This document shows positions 35,301 through 48,100 of a stretch of 64,000 nucleotides of DNA, in pieces (the first letter of the stretch is position 1; every line of letters starts with the position of its first letter). The position numbers and the translations under genes are program-made. Source of the DNA: Epinephelus fuscoguttatus (taxonomy: Eukaryota; Chordata; Actinopteri; Perciformes; Serranidae); the NCBI RefSeq assembly GCF_011397635.1, contig NC_064755.1:21745282-21809281 (forward strand). The letters are read 5' to 3'. Below the pieces are notes generated by a model, which did no database searches, was not told the origin of the DNA, and was given only the letters and a program-made list of their open reading frames with translations.

Positions 35301-38300
35301 TATTTCCTCTGTGTCTCATCGTTGAGAACGTGGGCCACGTGTTTGGAGAAGATCTTTTCTCTCCCGGTACGAGCGTGGATACCCACCATGGTCACACCGA
35401 TAGGCCAGGGAGCGTTACCAATGGCCATCTGCAGGTAGGCATCATTCGCCTGGGGGAAAAGTTGAATAAAGTTGATTCATTTGTATATTAATAAAAGGAC
35501 TAACATGGTAAAAAATAATGTTGTTATACAGATAATAACATACCTTGACATATTCTCTCTCTAACATGAATTTAATAATGTCTGTGATTGACTCTTTGAT
35601 GTCTGCTGGTAAACTCTGAAAGAGATGGTAAAAACATTAAAACAATGTGAAATGGAAAAACTACATTGACACCTTTTAAACAACATCCTTGCAACTTGTT
35701 TTGTTCTGTCCACAAATGTTACCTTCTTCCTGAGCTTCCTGAAGAGAGGTTTGAGGTAAGACTCAGTCTGTGAGTGAGTTGCACTGGCCAGCTTGCCCTG
35801 AACACTTCGCTTCACGTGGTCCTCTCTGCTGTTCAGATCTTTGGCCCAAACACCAAGAAGAAACTAGAGATACAAGAGGAAATATAGCTGTTGAAATATT
35901 AGAGAGACACTAGACAGATTACAATTATTTCTTCTTGAATGGCAGCATTAAAACACATCACAGAAAACATTATCTATTTAACAACAAAGCAAATCATTAC
36001 TGTAACAAATGAAGAAGAAGAACATGAATGGCAGCCACAATAGTGTTATACGTTTCTTAAGCAACAGCTCCCTCTAGATCAAAGATGGAGCGTGATTTTC
36101 TTGCCTTACCCTCAAAAACTTGTGGATGACTTCCTGGTCTCCATCATCATCTCCTGTGCCCAGGGTTTTACCAAGAGCCTGAGGGAAAGATTCAGTATCA
36201 GACACAAACTGATTTGTAACCTTTATTTACTAAAGCTGACAAGAATAACTTAACAGTTTTTAAAACAACAGCTTTTATTTTGTGGTGACAAAATTAGTAA
36301 ATACTCATTAATAAATTGCCCATAACTTGATCTAATAGGAAAAAACTTAAAGCTCAGTTACAGGAATACTTTGCCCACAAAATGACCATTTGTTTATCTA
36401 TTAATCATGCTGTGTTACCTTCAATTAATGAAGAAAACTTCCGTTTTTCTTGCATAACTCCACAGTAAACGGCAAACATATTGTTTTATTGATTAATTGG
36501 GAACCAGTTTAACAGCAAAACTTTGTCAGACTGGTCCCCAATCAATCAGTAAATCAATATGTTTATTGTTTTCTGCAGAGGCATACAGGAAAGACAATGT
36601 TTTCTTTACAAATTCGAAGCAACACAGCGTGACTGATGTACAAACGGCCATTTTGTGGGTGAAGTATCACTTTAACTAAGCAATGTTAACTATGAAATGT
36701 ACCTCCAATTCCTCTATAGTTGTGTTTTCTTCATGCACTTTCAGATCGTGCTGTGTGTCCAGTTCTCCTGACTCTGTTCCTCCAACAATCTCATTCAGGT
36801 ACTGCTGGTCAATCTTGTCCATGGCTGCTTTCAGGTCATTCCTCAAGCCCTAGATGCAGAAGCAACATTAAACAGAGGTTTTCAGCATACTGTGTTTAAG
36901 AATTAAGACAATAACACTATCATAAGAATCACATAACAAACGGGAACATAAAACATAACTTTATTCTCTGAAGAACAACATAACTAAGATTCATTGCTTC
37001 ACAGAAGTTGTCAATCAGATCTGGCTCATGTGGTGAGGTGATGGCTCATAGAAAAGGTACGTTTGCATTTTCAGCCAGATATCAAAACTGTAATTTTTTC
37101 AGTGTAGAGACTACCGTGACCCCCCCCCCCGACTGAATGGACTTAAATCAGCATATCTTTATTGAATAATGTGTCCCACTACAAGATGCTTTCAGTCGTA
37201 CCTTGTTCACTTCTGGAGTCAGAATCTCAATCTTCCGGAGTCTCTGGAAGGCATCATAATCAGACTCTCCAAACAGTCGGATTGGTTCCCCTCGTTCTCT
37301 AAGCCGTCGAATTACCTATACAAACACAAAGTTGCCACAGGTTAATTAATGTTTTCGTACCGACAGAAAAATGACTGTGAGGCAAGTGTTAATGTTCAGT
37401 ATTAACTTACTTCCTGTCGGGACAGTGTCATCGGCAGCTTCTCTTCTGTTAGTTCCAGTTCTAACACTGGATTAGCTGAAGTGGTTGGCTCATCTTCTTC
37501 TTTCTTATCAATCTTCCGGACAACATGGAGAGAACAGAAATATATAATTTAAGATTTAGGATTTAATAATATTGAAAGATTTCTCTTTCTGGGCTGATGC
37601 AAATGAAACAAATACAGCTGGGATATGTGAAAAGCATCTGTAATATCTTCAGGAGATGTGACCTCAGCAATGAAGAGTCACTATGATGCACTGTATTGCA
37701 GAAATTCAGGTCCCTATCTTACCCCCAGCTCCTCTATAAAGTCATGTCTCCTAACAACTTACCAATAAAAGCAGGCATTTTTAATATCACATTACTCATA
37801 CTTCATTTTGAATACTGACTGCACAGCCTAAAACCTAATCACAGGCAAAACATATTCAGTCATTTTGTTTGCAAAAAGGAAACTCAAAGTATGCTTCCAG
37901 ATCATGCTTTCATGGGCACATGCATCCCAGCACTCTTAGATTGTGGTGTAAGGAGCACAATCTAAAAGAACAAACAGAAACTGATTACAAAAAAGCCTTC
38001 CAAACAAACAGTGGCCATTGCTCAAATAAACAAAGTATACTGCATGTGTGCATAGCCTAATAATTTTGACATGTTAAGCCTTGCACAAAGTAGAACAGAA
38101 ATGCAGTTTTCAATAGAGCAACTGTTACAAGGCAATGCAAACTGGTGACACAAAACCAGGGGAACTTACAATTGGTTTAAATATTAAAGCCGCCGTCACA
38201 GACTATGTGCAAAATAACAAGTGCAGCTTGGTAACAGAGTTATCTTTTATTTCAGTTCAGTATCCCATGCTGAAATCCACACCATGCCTGTGTCCCATTT

Positions 38301-40258
38301 TGGCTTTGTTGATTCCTTTCCTTGTTCCCTTGCTTTCTGACAAGTGGTTGTTGCTAAGTTTGGAAATAGTTTGTAACACAAAACTGGTCCAGCATATAGT
38401 CTAGTTGTCACAGTGGTTGGTCTATAAAGAAATAGACTGTCAAAGGCATAAATATCAACAAAAGTGGAGTATTGGAAGCACGGGGTGGATCAGCAAATGC
38501 ATTCATGTTATCAAATGCCTTTCTATAACTGGCTAGACATAGCAATTGTTTGTTAATTTATAGATTGAGTTGTCTGATGCTGAATTCATCTCATTATCTC
38601 GCACAAAAAACACCCAGCCCTTGTGGCGTTATTTCTAACAACCCACGCTGGAAAATAAAGATATCTCCACCATGTTATTTCTGCTTTTATCCTCGCTGGC
38701 TTTTGAGAGTGAACTTTCAGAAAGGGTGCCAAGGAAGCGGAAGCCTTTGGGACACAGTGCGTTTTATCCTGTTATCATGCATCCTGTCAGCTACTTTCAC
38801 TGTGCAATCCCATACCTGGCTCTCAGGAGTCTCTCTCTGAACCTACAGATGCAGGCAGCAGAGGCAGGTTGGGGGAAAAACAGCAAACACAAAACACCAA
38901 TGTACACCTGAGCATCAAAGCCTGACCTTATTTTGTTTCCTGGCAAAAAATTTAACGACAGTATTACAGCGTCATACTATACATGAGATAAAACTGAACT
39001 GAGGAAAGGCAGTGATTTATGTGTTTGAGTATGTGTGAGCGAGTTAGAAATAAAGTGATATGGACATCAACCTTATATCCACATCTTCTGAAGTAATCCT
39101 CTTGCTCCTTGTGTGCAAGCTCAGACCGTTTGAAGAATTTTTTGGAGTCCTGGAAGCAGAAAGATAACTTATTCATTAGATGTTTCTAATAAAACCCATG
39201 TGAAACACAATAAAAACACAATACTGGTGGCAAGGTCTAGAGTGGCATAACATATTTACCTTTCTCTTTCTCTTTTGTTATGACATTGTAGGGTGTGTGT
39301 TTTTAATACAAAATAACAGGTAATTTACTCAACACAACTATTAATTTTTCCTCTCTGCTGGAGTGAATGTGGGAGCATGCCGTACTGCATGTAACTATCT
39401 TGTAATTTTAAATAATAAATCAAATCTTCACAACAAAGCAATTTTATAAGTTAATGTTTTACTAAACACGAGGAAGACCACGAGTAAAACAGTGTCGGTA
39501 TATTATAATAATATGTGATCTGTATTCCCTAACCTTGGACATTTTATCCGTATTAAAGTATACTCTAATATGCTGTTACATGAGACTGTTAACACTCCTG
39601 CTGCACAAATAGGGATCATTGAACTAAAAACTAACCCAATCCCACTGAATACATTATTAGTATTTTACTGAATGGGTGTTTTTCTGCGAGTGTTGCATTT
39701 ACAGTTTTTAGTTTGAATCCCAGTGTTAGTTCAGCAGGAAGCAAGCAAAGCTAACATTAATTTAACGTTAATATTAACATTGAATAAACCATATAATAAT
39801 CTGGCTACAGTTTAAGTAGACTGTTTAAGTGATAATTAGAACATCAGCCTATACTTTGAGCAACGTTAGCTAATGTTAACGCTACGTTACGTATTTGCTA
39901 GCTATTTCCGTTTACTTTAACCTGTCAGCTAACGTTAGCTTCCTACTACGTTGCTAGTTACTACAATGTTTAACATTAACATTACAGCTATATTTAGTAC
40001 TTTTAGTAAAATTCAATACTGTATTAATATATCAATCAATACATATGAAACATCGATGATTCTGGAAAGGCAGCGTTAACTACACTGAGTAAACGTTAGC
40101 TAGCTGTTAGCTAAGTTAACGCAAGTAAAAACTTTAGCAACAATGCTAAGTTAGCAAGCTAACAAAAACAAGCAACTTCATAAGCGACTTACGTCGACAA
40201 GCTGTTTGTCTTCGACGAGTTTTCTCTTCCTGGCGATCTCAGCCTTTAGTATGTCCAT
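32332..40258 (-). CDS. prpf18: Pre-mRNA-splicing factor 18, 341 aa
   Basis: Ten exons (minus strand): 40258-40193, 39149-39072, 37512-37411, 37315-37202, 36849-36703, 36178-36110, 35863-35723, 35615-35544, 35449-35294 and 32412-32332. Every exon is a multiple of three, so all introns are phase 0. The protein starts [17 protein letters not shown] and ends [10 protein letters not shown]. It is nearly identical in length (341 vs 342) and sequence to human PRPF18. It carries the N-terminal splicing-factor motif (about 74-115, [20 protein letters not shown]) and the helical Prp18 domain (about 190-335), including the invariant loop [19 protein letters not shown] in exon 9. The family acts with SLU7 in the second catalytic step of splicing at the U5 snRNP, in the nucleus. 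bend7 is its divergent neighbour. Introns 5 and 9 hold MITEs. Confidence 0.97.
33071..33658. mobile_element. PIF/Harbinger-type MITE, 588 bp
   Basis: The left end aggccaatttccaccagatg and the reverse complement of the right end, caccggatttccactggatg, form imperfect terminal repeats. They extend inwards through a second matched pair (ccaccagctgcg near 33165 and its inverse near 33565). The trinucleotide TAA flanks both sides (33068-33070 and 33659-33661), the insertion preference of PIF/Harbinger elements. No transposase is present. It lies in prpf18 intron 9. The interior is unusually GC-rich with ctgcg/ccgga words. Confidence 0.65.
36357..36677. mobile_element. Foldback-like MITE with ~85-bp inverted arms
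   Basis: The left arm reads ggaatactttgcccacaaaa, tgaccatttgt, then catgctgtgttacctt and aagaaaact. The reverse complement of the right arm reads gtgatacttcacccacaaaa, tggccgtttgt, cacgctgtgttgcttc and aagaaaaca. A second inner pair (gggaaccagt / actggtcccc) extends the hairpin. It lies in prpf18 intron 5, with its edge about 24 bp from the exon 5 donor (exon ends 36703). Target duplication is not certain. Confidence 0.7.
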
Positions 40259-42166
40259 ATTGGTAAAGTAATTGTGGTCGTTATTCTGTTATTTCAACAA
40301 ATAACCACATGTGTAGAGCTTTTGCAACGACGTTATCACCCAGACACCTTAACCGGAAGTCAGCTTTAGCCTGACACTGAATTTCAGTGTAAGAGTCCTC
40401 AGTGATTTACTTTATTTTGTTAATTTTGTGTCTAAATAACAATGTAAAAATAAAATGTAATTTGAGTTTGCTGGCCATTCAAATCAGTGTAAATTAGTCT
40501 TCTAATAGAGTTTAGTATAAGATCAAGCACTTTCATTTTGTCACATTAAAACAACAAAAATACTGTTTAATGTGTTGTTCTTTGGATATAGGTTTATAGT
40601 TACTGTAATATAATGATATTTTAGGCTCCAGTAGGCTAATATTATTTAGGCTAATAAATATAAAGGGGTAATGGCAACTAAAAAGCAAGATTAACATTCA
40701 TACACTCACTGTAATAAGCCATGGTTATGTGGAAAAAGTGAAAACATTTTTTCTAAAGTCCAATATTTTGTTTTGGGTGTTGATCAAAGCTCAGTTCGTT
40801 CACACTTGTAGCCTATAGTGTATTCGTATTAGCATGGCTATTTATCCAAAAACGAGTCCAGGGTTATACTAGCTATACAATTATCTTTTTCAAGTGATTA
40901 TTTAAAAACAGTTCCAAATGAAATAGGCTAACGTGTTTTTATTCTTCTCTCTTTCTCTGCCACTGCATTTCGACATTTGGACACGAAAAAAATAAAATAA
41001 TTTTTAAACAAATAGCTTAGTTTTATTGACATCACTATGGTATTGTTGGCATGCATATTCACAAAGTGATGAATTTGAATCCTACATATAGGCCTATATC
41101 AGTTTTACCTTGTGTTGCTATATTTTGCTGCATATTCTACAATATAGAGTTACAAATCAGTTGCAAAGAGGCTGCTGATGCCCTACTTCTATTAATGCAA
41201 TAATAAGCTACAGTTTGTGTAAGGATCAGTCCTTTCTCTACTCCCAAGGTCTGAGATTAAAATGGTTAGACCTTTTGAAATCGTTTAGGGCTGACAATGG
41301 AGAATTGATGGAATAATGTAAAAAGTAACATCAATTTAACTGGCCTGCACTCGTCATAAGTGACTCAACACTACCTCCTATTTTCTGCCAGTGACTCAGA
41401 ATTTATACCGTTGCCTGAAGCGAGGTCATGACTGGAGGGAGGGAAAATCTATCCTTTGATGCGCAACATGAGCTCCAGATAGAGATAGATATCCGTTACA
41501 TGCATAAAGAAAAGGGATTTACACAGTCTGAGTCCTGTCTGACATAACAGACAATATCTTTGATAAATATTAAATTAATTGAGCAACCACCTTATCAAAG
41601 AGTTTCTGCTGCTCACTCCAGTCAAACATGAGATGTGGCCATTTACTTATTTTTATAATCAGGTAAATGAGTCGTCCAAACAACAATAAAAACAGTAATA
41701 ACTATTAATTTCTTAATAATTTAAGGGGGGAAAAGTTTATGATTGCAATGTGGTCTCATAACTGCCTTTGTTCTAATGCCAGTGCATTGTTTGGACACCA
41801 CACTGGCAATTTTGTGACTCGACCTTTTAGATGAGAACATACCATCAGGTGGCGCAAAGGGATATGTGACGAATTTTTAATATTAAAGTCATTAATTTAT
41901 TTACATGGCGAAAGGGGAGAACCAGCATCCTTGGTGGCAACGGGGGGGGAAAAATCATACATGTAGCATTTCTCAGGTCTATTTGAGCTGAACACGGTGA
42001 CAATGTGCCGATGACAGGATCTGTAGCGCTGCCTGGGGAGAAATTTAACTGATTAATAAGGCAGACGGACAGTGATTCCGCTGAGTGTTTCCTAGTCACT
42101 GATTCCGTCTTTCTGAAGAGCGATTCTCGACTACACGACTTGCTGTAGACTAAATCCCTCCTGAAG
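40259..42166. other. Divergent intergenic region between prpf18 and bend7
   Basis: 1.9 kb separates the two start codons. The prpf18 side has an ETS-type site at 40353-40360 and is probably the core promoter. The rest is AT-rich with no recognised element. The bend7 5' UTR should lie within about 41,950-42,166. The 166-codon antisense frame at 41845-42345 overlaps bend7 exon 1 and looks spurious. Confidence 0.45.
40353..40360. promoter_or_regulatory. ETS/GABP-type site in the prpf18 promoter
   Basis: CCGGAAGT on the plus strand, about 95 bp upstream of the prpf18 ATG. ETS sites at this distance are typical of TATA-less housekeeping promoters. A caacgacgttatcac stretch with a CRE-like half lies between it and the gene. 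Confidence 0.4.
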
Positions 42167-45100
42167 ATGGAGTTTGGGGAAAGGAAGAGGAGAAGGAAGT
42201 CACAGAGCTTTAAACTGGTCACGGATGAAGGTAGGCTGCTGAATGAATGCAAGACCTTGCAAGACGCGCGTCTGTGTCTGGGTGTTTGTCTGGCGCTGTG
42301 TGCCAGCAGAGGCGACTCTGTAAACAAAAGCGATGGCCACGACAATACCCATAGTCTGTGCCTCGGTTATAACCAGCAGCTAACTCTATTGATTCAAGTC
42401 TCACGTAAAACCCTTCCAGGACGTCAGTCTCAGTGTAGATTCAAGGTTGAATTAATTAAAGAAATAGTCCAAAATATGAAAACATGTTGCGCATTCTGGG
42501 CATGCAGCTTACTATTCACTTTCTGCTGAAGCAATCCAGGCCACCTCTCTTGGCTACACTTCTTCATACCACCTACAGGTGGTGGTTTCTGCATGGGATG
42601 GGAGGGGGGGTTCTGCTTTGGTTGACATCACCGTCCCTGTCAGCCTGCACAAGCTCCATTATTGCAATGCAAAAGGCCGCAACATCATTATGCAACTATT
42701 TGTCAAACAGAGCATTATGTGAAATTAAGTTTTAATTTCATTATTGTTGCTTCACGACAAAACATTTTATTTTCAGATTTTGCCCCTTCATATATTATGA
42801 ATTCCAACTGCAAAGACGCCAAAGGAGAGCCTAAGGATGCTGCTGTGTCTGATGGTATGTGCCATTATAAGAATTAATTTCACTGACACACAGAGGCAGA
42901 TCACACTAATTATACCAACACCCTTCTCTCTCTCAATCTAGGTTGGCTGGGGGATGAGGGTGTGGAGATCAAGAGGCAAATAACAGGAATGATGAGGCTT
43001 CTGAGTGATAAGTCTGGCAGGGCTTATCAGCGTGTGGTAACAGAGCAGGACAGCCTAACAAAGGAGCCCCAGGATCAGCACCTGACCTGGGTGCATCAGC
43101 CTGCACCCTCATCTCTTGTATCGCACGACCACCAGAGCAACAGCTGGAACTCTGCAGAGGACCCAGGGCCTTCACCTTCATCCATATCTACCTCCGCCGG
43201 AAACGGTCCAGGCTTTGGTCAGTACAGCACCCGCTCCAAAGCTCTGAGGGTCCTCAACAACACCAAGGATCTGATCAAAGTGAACGAAGCGAATGGTAGG
43301 GTACCACAGCAGGTTTCAGGAGGAGAAGACCAATAAACACAGCACTAATTTCCCATAGAAAACAATAATGCTGATAGAATAGAGATGAGATAGTGACTGT
43401 TGTAGAAGGGCAAACAAATACAGAGACATTTGTGTGGAAGGCGGACACTTTATCCATACAACACAGTCAAACACTCATGCACACACATACACACTTTCTT
43501 ATCAATGGCATGGCAAGGAAGCACATTGCACTGGTATGAGTATGCATGTTAAAGTAGACAATTTCTTAGCAACCTGATACTGTCTGTCCAGCAGATGTGA
43601 TCCCTCCTGCTGCGCCTGAAACCCCCTGCTGTATGTGTAACTGTAAGGGCACCTTGCAAGCTATTTTGCAGGAACTGCGAGCCATGAGGAGGCTGATGCA
43701 GACTCAAAAAGGTCAGTGGATGAACACAAACACTCACACACTGTGAAGAAGTGAGAAAGAGAAATTATAATGTGTTACTTTATTTTTCTCTAGCATCCTT
43801 GGAGAGACAGGAACAGGCAGCATCACCATGCCAACCCCGTCTTGGTCCGGGCCCCGCTCCTCGCTGTAGGCCCCGTAAGAGGAGGCCAATATATAAAGCA
43901 CCCCTGACTGTGTCTAGTACAAGAAAAGCAGCTCTTGCCCCTCTGGAGGGATCGGCGTGTACAGCTGCACCTGCAGAATCTGTAAAGAGGGAGGAATGTG
44001 AGACAGAGCAAGCTTCAACTACACCCAACAGTCATCCCGTCTCCTCTGAGGTTTCTGTGCCGCCACCTCAGAATAATCCAGTAACTGTCAACAACAGACA
44101 AGATCCTCTCCTGAACCAGCTACGGGAACCTCAGCAGGTAATATGTCACATGGCATGTTCATGAATGTACATGTGCCAGGGGAGTTTCTGTACTTAACTG
44201 GTAGCTCTAATTTATGATTTGAGTGTACTGCACTCCACAGAAACAGTATTCATGAATTTGAACTCAATCTTTCTGATGAATGAATCCTCAAAAGGTTTTT
44301 TAAATCTATATGTATTCATTATATTTACACTGAGTCTAACAAGTATCTGAAAAATCACACAACATTATGACTTCAGGCTAGAACTCCTTAAAAAAGCAAC
44401 AACTAAAAACTGAATTAATCTTGTTATGTTTTAATTCACCATTATCCCTTATTACTTCACAGTCCTCAGTATCTCTTATTTGATTCTTTTTCAGTCTGAG
44501 GTGCGTCTTGCAGAGGATCATGACGTGTATATTTCAAAGGCTCAGCTGGACTCCATTCTGGTTAACTATACACGCTCTGGCAGCCTGCTGTTCCGCAAAC
44601 TGGTGCGCATCAATACCTTTTAAAGAGCCAATTCACTGGCCCTCTGATTGTGGTTAACACATCAGTCATGTGGCACATTTTACTGTAAACTACAACAACA
44701 AACATCTAATAATTTACTTATATTAAGATACATTTGCAAAGGGCTCAACAATATTTAACATGGAGCTTTATGTGTTTTAGGTGTGTGCCTTCTTTGACGA
44801 TACGACGCTGGCTAACTCCTTGCCAAATGGCAAAAGGAAGAGAGGGCTCAATGATAACCGTAAGGGCTTGGACCAGAACATTGTGGGTGCTATTAAAGGT
44901 ACGATACAAAAGACTTAATCAGTCTCTGTCAGTGGTGCCTCCAAGGGGGAGTATCGGGGGGTCAATGGCCCCCCTGATATAATTGCTGCCCCACACTGGC
45001 CCCCCAGCAAAAACATTTAAAGGCCAACAGGCTGTGATGCACTCATTTTTTAAGCTGAAGTTGAAATCTTATTAAACAGGACAACCAAAAGCATCCATTG

Positions 45101-48100
45101 GTACTTTAAAATAGAGATGAAGCACTGGACAATATGCAGCAAGGCAAGGCAAGATATGACAATGCAATCAAACTTGATATCCACCTAGATTTGCCAGAAA
45201 ACTAGACTGTATTTCAACATTTTCACCAGCAGGATGCAGCCATTTTACAACAAGCTAGCTGGTGACATCAGTGGCATGGTTCATCTCTATTGCTTGCCAG
45301 GACAATTTGTTAAGGTAGGCTTGGTAAACGTGGTGATATAAAGCATGTTTTGTCCTTTGATGGCGATATGTTTTCTATGACCTGTGTATGAGATGTTTTT
45401 TAATAGAGTAGTGCACAAATGTACACAAAGCCATGTAGTTACAGACAGATGATACACAAGTTGCATCGCTGGTGCTCCCTGGTGGCGGTGCTGGCATAGG
45501 GTGCAGCAGGTCCAGCTTATATTTTGTTTTGAAGCAAGAATTGGAAATTGTATATATAATTCCAGGAGAGGAGCCACTACAAAAGTGGTGAGGAGTAAGC
45601 TGAGTAAAATTTTTGGTTTATGATCCAAGGCGAAGCTAACATAATCAACTAGCCTGATGTTAGAAGCTGATTCTGTTGCTGAGGAGGGAGCTTTTCGTTT
45701 CCAGAATTTTACCAACAAGCCAGCAACATCTTGGTGGTGTCTTTATGTCAAGGATAAATGTTTATTATGTACGTCGAGAAGAGGATGGGCTCACAAATGT
45801 TAAACCTAACTGGCACCACCGAGGGGAGTCATACAATTTGTTTATTTGACCAATGCTTTGTGATACAGAGGAAACTTCCGTTTGACTCAGCTTCTATTGG
45901 CGGGGATGATGGTGACTGTGATATAAGGTGGCTTGTGGACTTGACCACTGGGTTAGGCTAACAGAAGCTATGTTAGCTGCGACAAAATAACGTTAATATA
46001 AAGTTATAAGCATCTTGTGTTGTTGTGGTGCGACAACTTGATCAAGTGTTGAGAAGTGTTTTTTGTGGTTTGTCAGCTGCAACAACCGGACATTAAAAAT
46101 CAAGTTCAGGCAGCTCTTCACTCATACTTTCACTGCTGTCGTCCAACTCTATGGGAACAGGTTTCATCACCATATTTGGTCCTGTTGGCTCAGAAAGCAT
46201 TGGTTATTGGTTTTTAACTTTGTCCTTGGTTCTTTGGACCTCATTAAAACTCTCAAACTTCATTGTATCAACACTTAAGTTAAAAACCAGTTACACTAGT
46301 CTGAAGAACAGTGCTGTACTTAGCACTCATAAGTAAACAACCAATACATTGACATCACCAGCCAGCTTGTAACATGCCTGCATCCTGCTGGTGAAAATGG
46401 TGAAATAGAATATAGCTGTGCCAAATCCAGGTGGATATCAAGTTTGATTGCAGTGTCCCATCTTACCCAAGGTAAAAGTCAAACAAAAAAACAGTTATAT
46501 TGTTCAGCGTTTCATCTACGTTCCACTCTCTCACCTCAAGATATCTGAATGAAAATGGGTTTCCATTGCTTCCCACGAGTCTCCCCTTGCAAAGGCTTGT
46601 TTCCATGAAATGTTTTGCTCTCTACAATCAATGTGATCCTTCAAATTAAAGCTGTATATTTGTCTCATTAAGGAAAAGGACAACCGGTCTATTTGAAGGA
46701 CAACGAATTGACAAACTTGTATAGATACATAACACAATAAAAAAGGACTGCTGTGGAACTCAAAATGTTTACTGTACTGGTATTGAAATAGTTTTCAACT
46801 AGCCTGTATACTTTAACAGTATAACTGAATTCCTGAAATTCCATTAGGATTTTTAGTTTTGGTGTGCCACCCAAAGATTTCCAGGGGCCCCATCTAGCCA
46901 CCTCTATGAAAAATGTGGGGGGGGCACCACTGCTCTTTGTACCAGGGTACAACAATAATGACACATTGTGTGAACTCTGTCTAGTGTTTACAGAGAAATA
47001 TTGCACTGAACACAGAATAGAGAAGTTGCCCGGGCCACGAGACTGGGTTCAGATCCTTCAAGATCAGATCAAACTTGCCAGGAGGAGGCTGAAAAGAGGT
47101 ACTGCTATGAAGTCTGTTTCCCCTTTTTGCTTTCTTTTGTTGGGGTAGTTGTAAACTCATAATATGCAAAGAGTTTGTGAGCGTGATCAAAGGAAGTTTA
47201 GCTATTATTATTAATGCAGTAAGTTTACTAGTATGAGTCAGTTACAAAGGTTCTGTTTACACCTGGTAATTACATGAGTTTTGGGTGTTTGGACCTCAAA
47301 TGGACAGCTTTAAATACAGGTGTGAATGCATCCATTTCACCCAATGCATCTTGAGATCTAATCACTCAGACCACATTCAGTGGTCTGGGCCGTGTATGGC
47401 CATTCTGTCAGCAGTATGTGCGCTAATATGAGCTGGGCCACATTAAAGGACCACCTACTCAGATGACATCCTTGCATATAGACTCCCTGCCAGCAGACCC
47501 AGCACCAAAGGACTGTCAGTTTGCCCACTTAGCACAAGCTAATACAGCAGCAGCTGTTAAACAGTCTCAACAAACTCACACCAACACTGAAAGAGTATAA
47601 CACCGTCATTAAACCCATTAAACAGTTAGCTTTGTCACTCTGTGTGTGCAGGCAGACTCTCACCAGTGAGTGCATAGCCATAGACAAATCTCCATTCAGC
47701 CCACAGACTTAATGAAATAATGGACATAGCCGCCATGACATCACCAATTGGTTTGTGGACTCTTGTTACAAACCAATTGGCCATCGCCATCTTGTTTGTT
47801 TGAAGGTAGAAGTGACCATATTTAGGTGAGACAGTGGAGCTGACTCAGACCATAGTGACGCCTTGCAGACAACTTCATGCGGCCACACCCTTAAATATGC
47901 ATAACTTTGAGCCTTGACGAAATGTAACCAAGTGAGTACCTGTACAGTTGTCATGAATGGGGAACACTTACCAAGCTGTAAACATTTTTATTTATGCTGT
48001 AAACGTGGGCATTTTCACATGGGTGTCTGTGGGGATTGACTTGCTTCTGGAGCTTTAAGTAGCCATTCAAGGAGCTGCAATTTTTGAAACTTCTGCACTG

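Noticed and set aside
39700-40160. Tandem repeat made of gttagct words in prpf18 intron 1
   Set aside because: The words recur irregularly in AT-rich DNA without a fixed period.
41845-42345. 166-codon minus-strand frame
   Set aside because: It covers the bend7 first exon in antisense and has no domain-like sequence.
45287-45718. 143-codon minus-strand frame as a functional transposase
   Set aside because: It lacks recognisable zinc-finger or catalytic segments and is too short; at most it is a remnant inside the hAT element.
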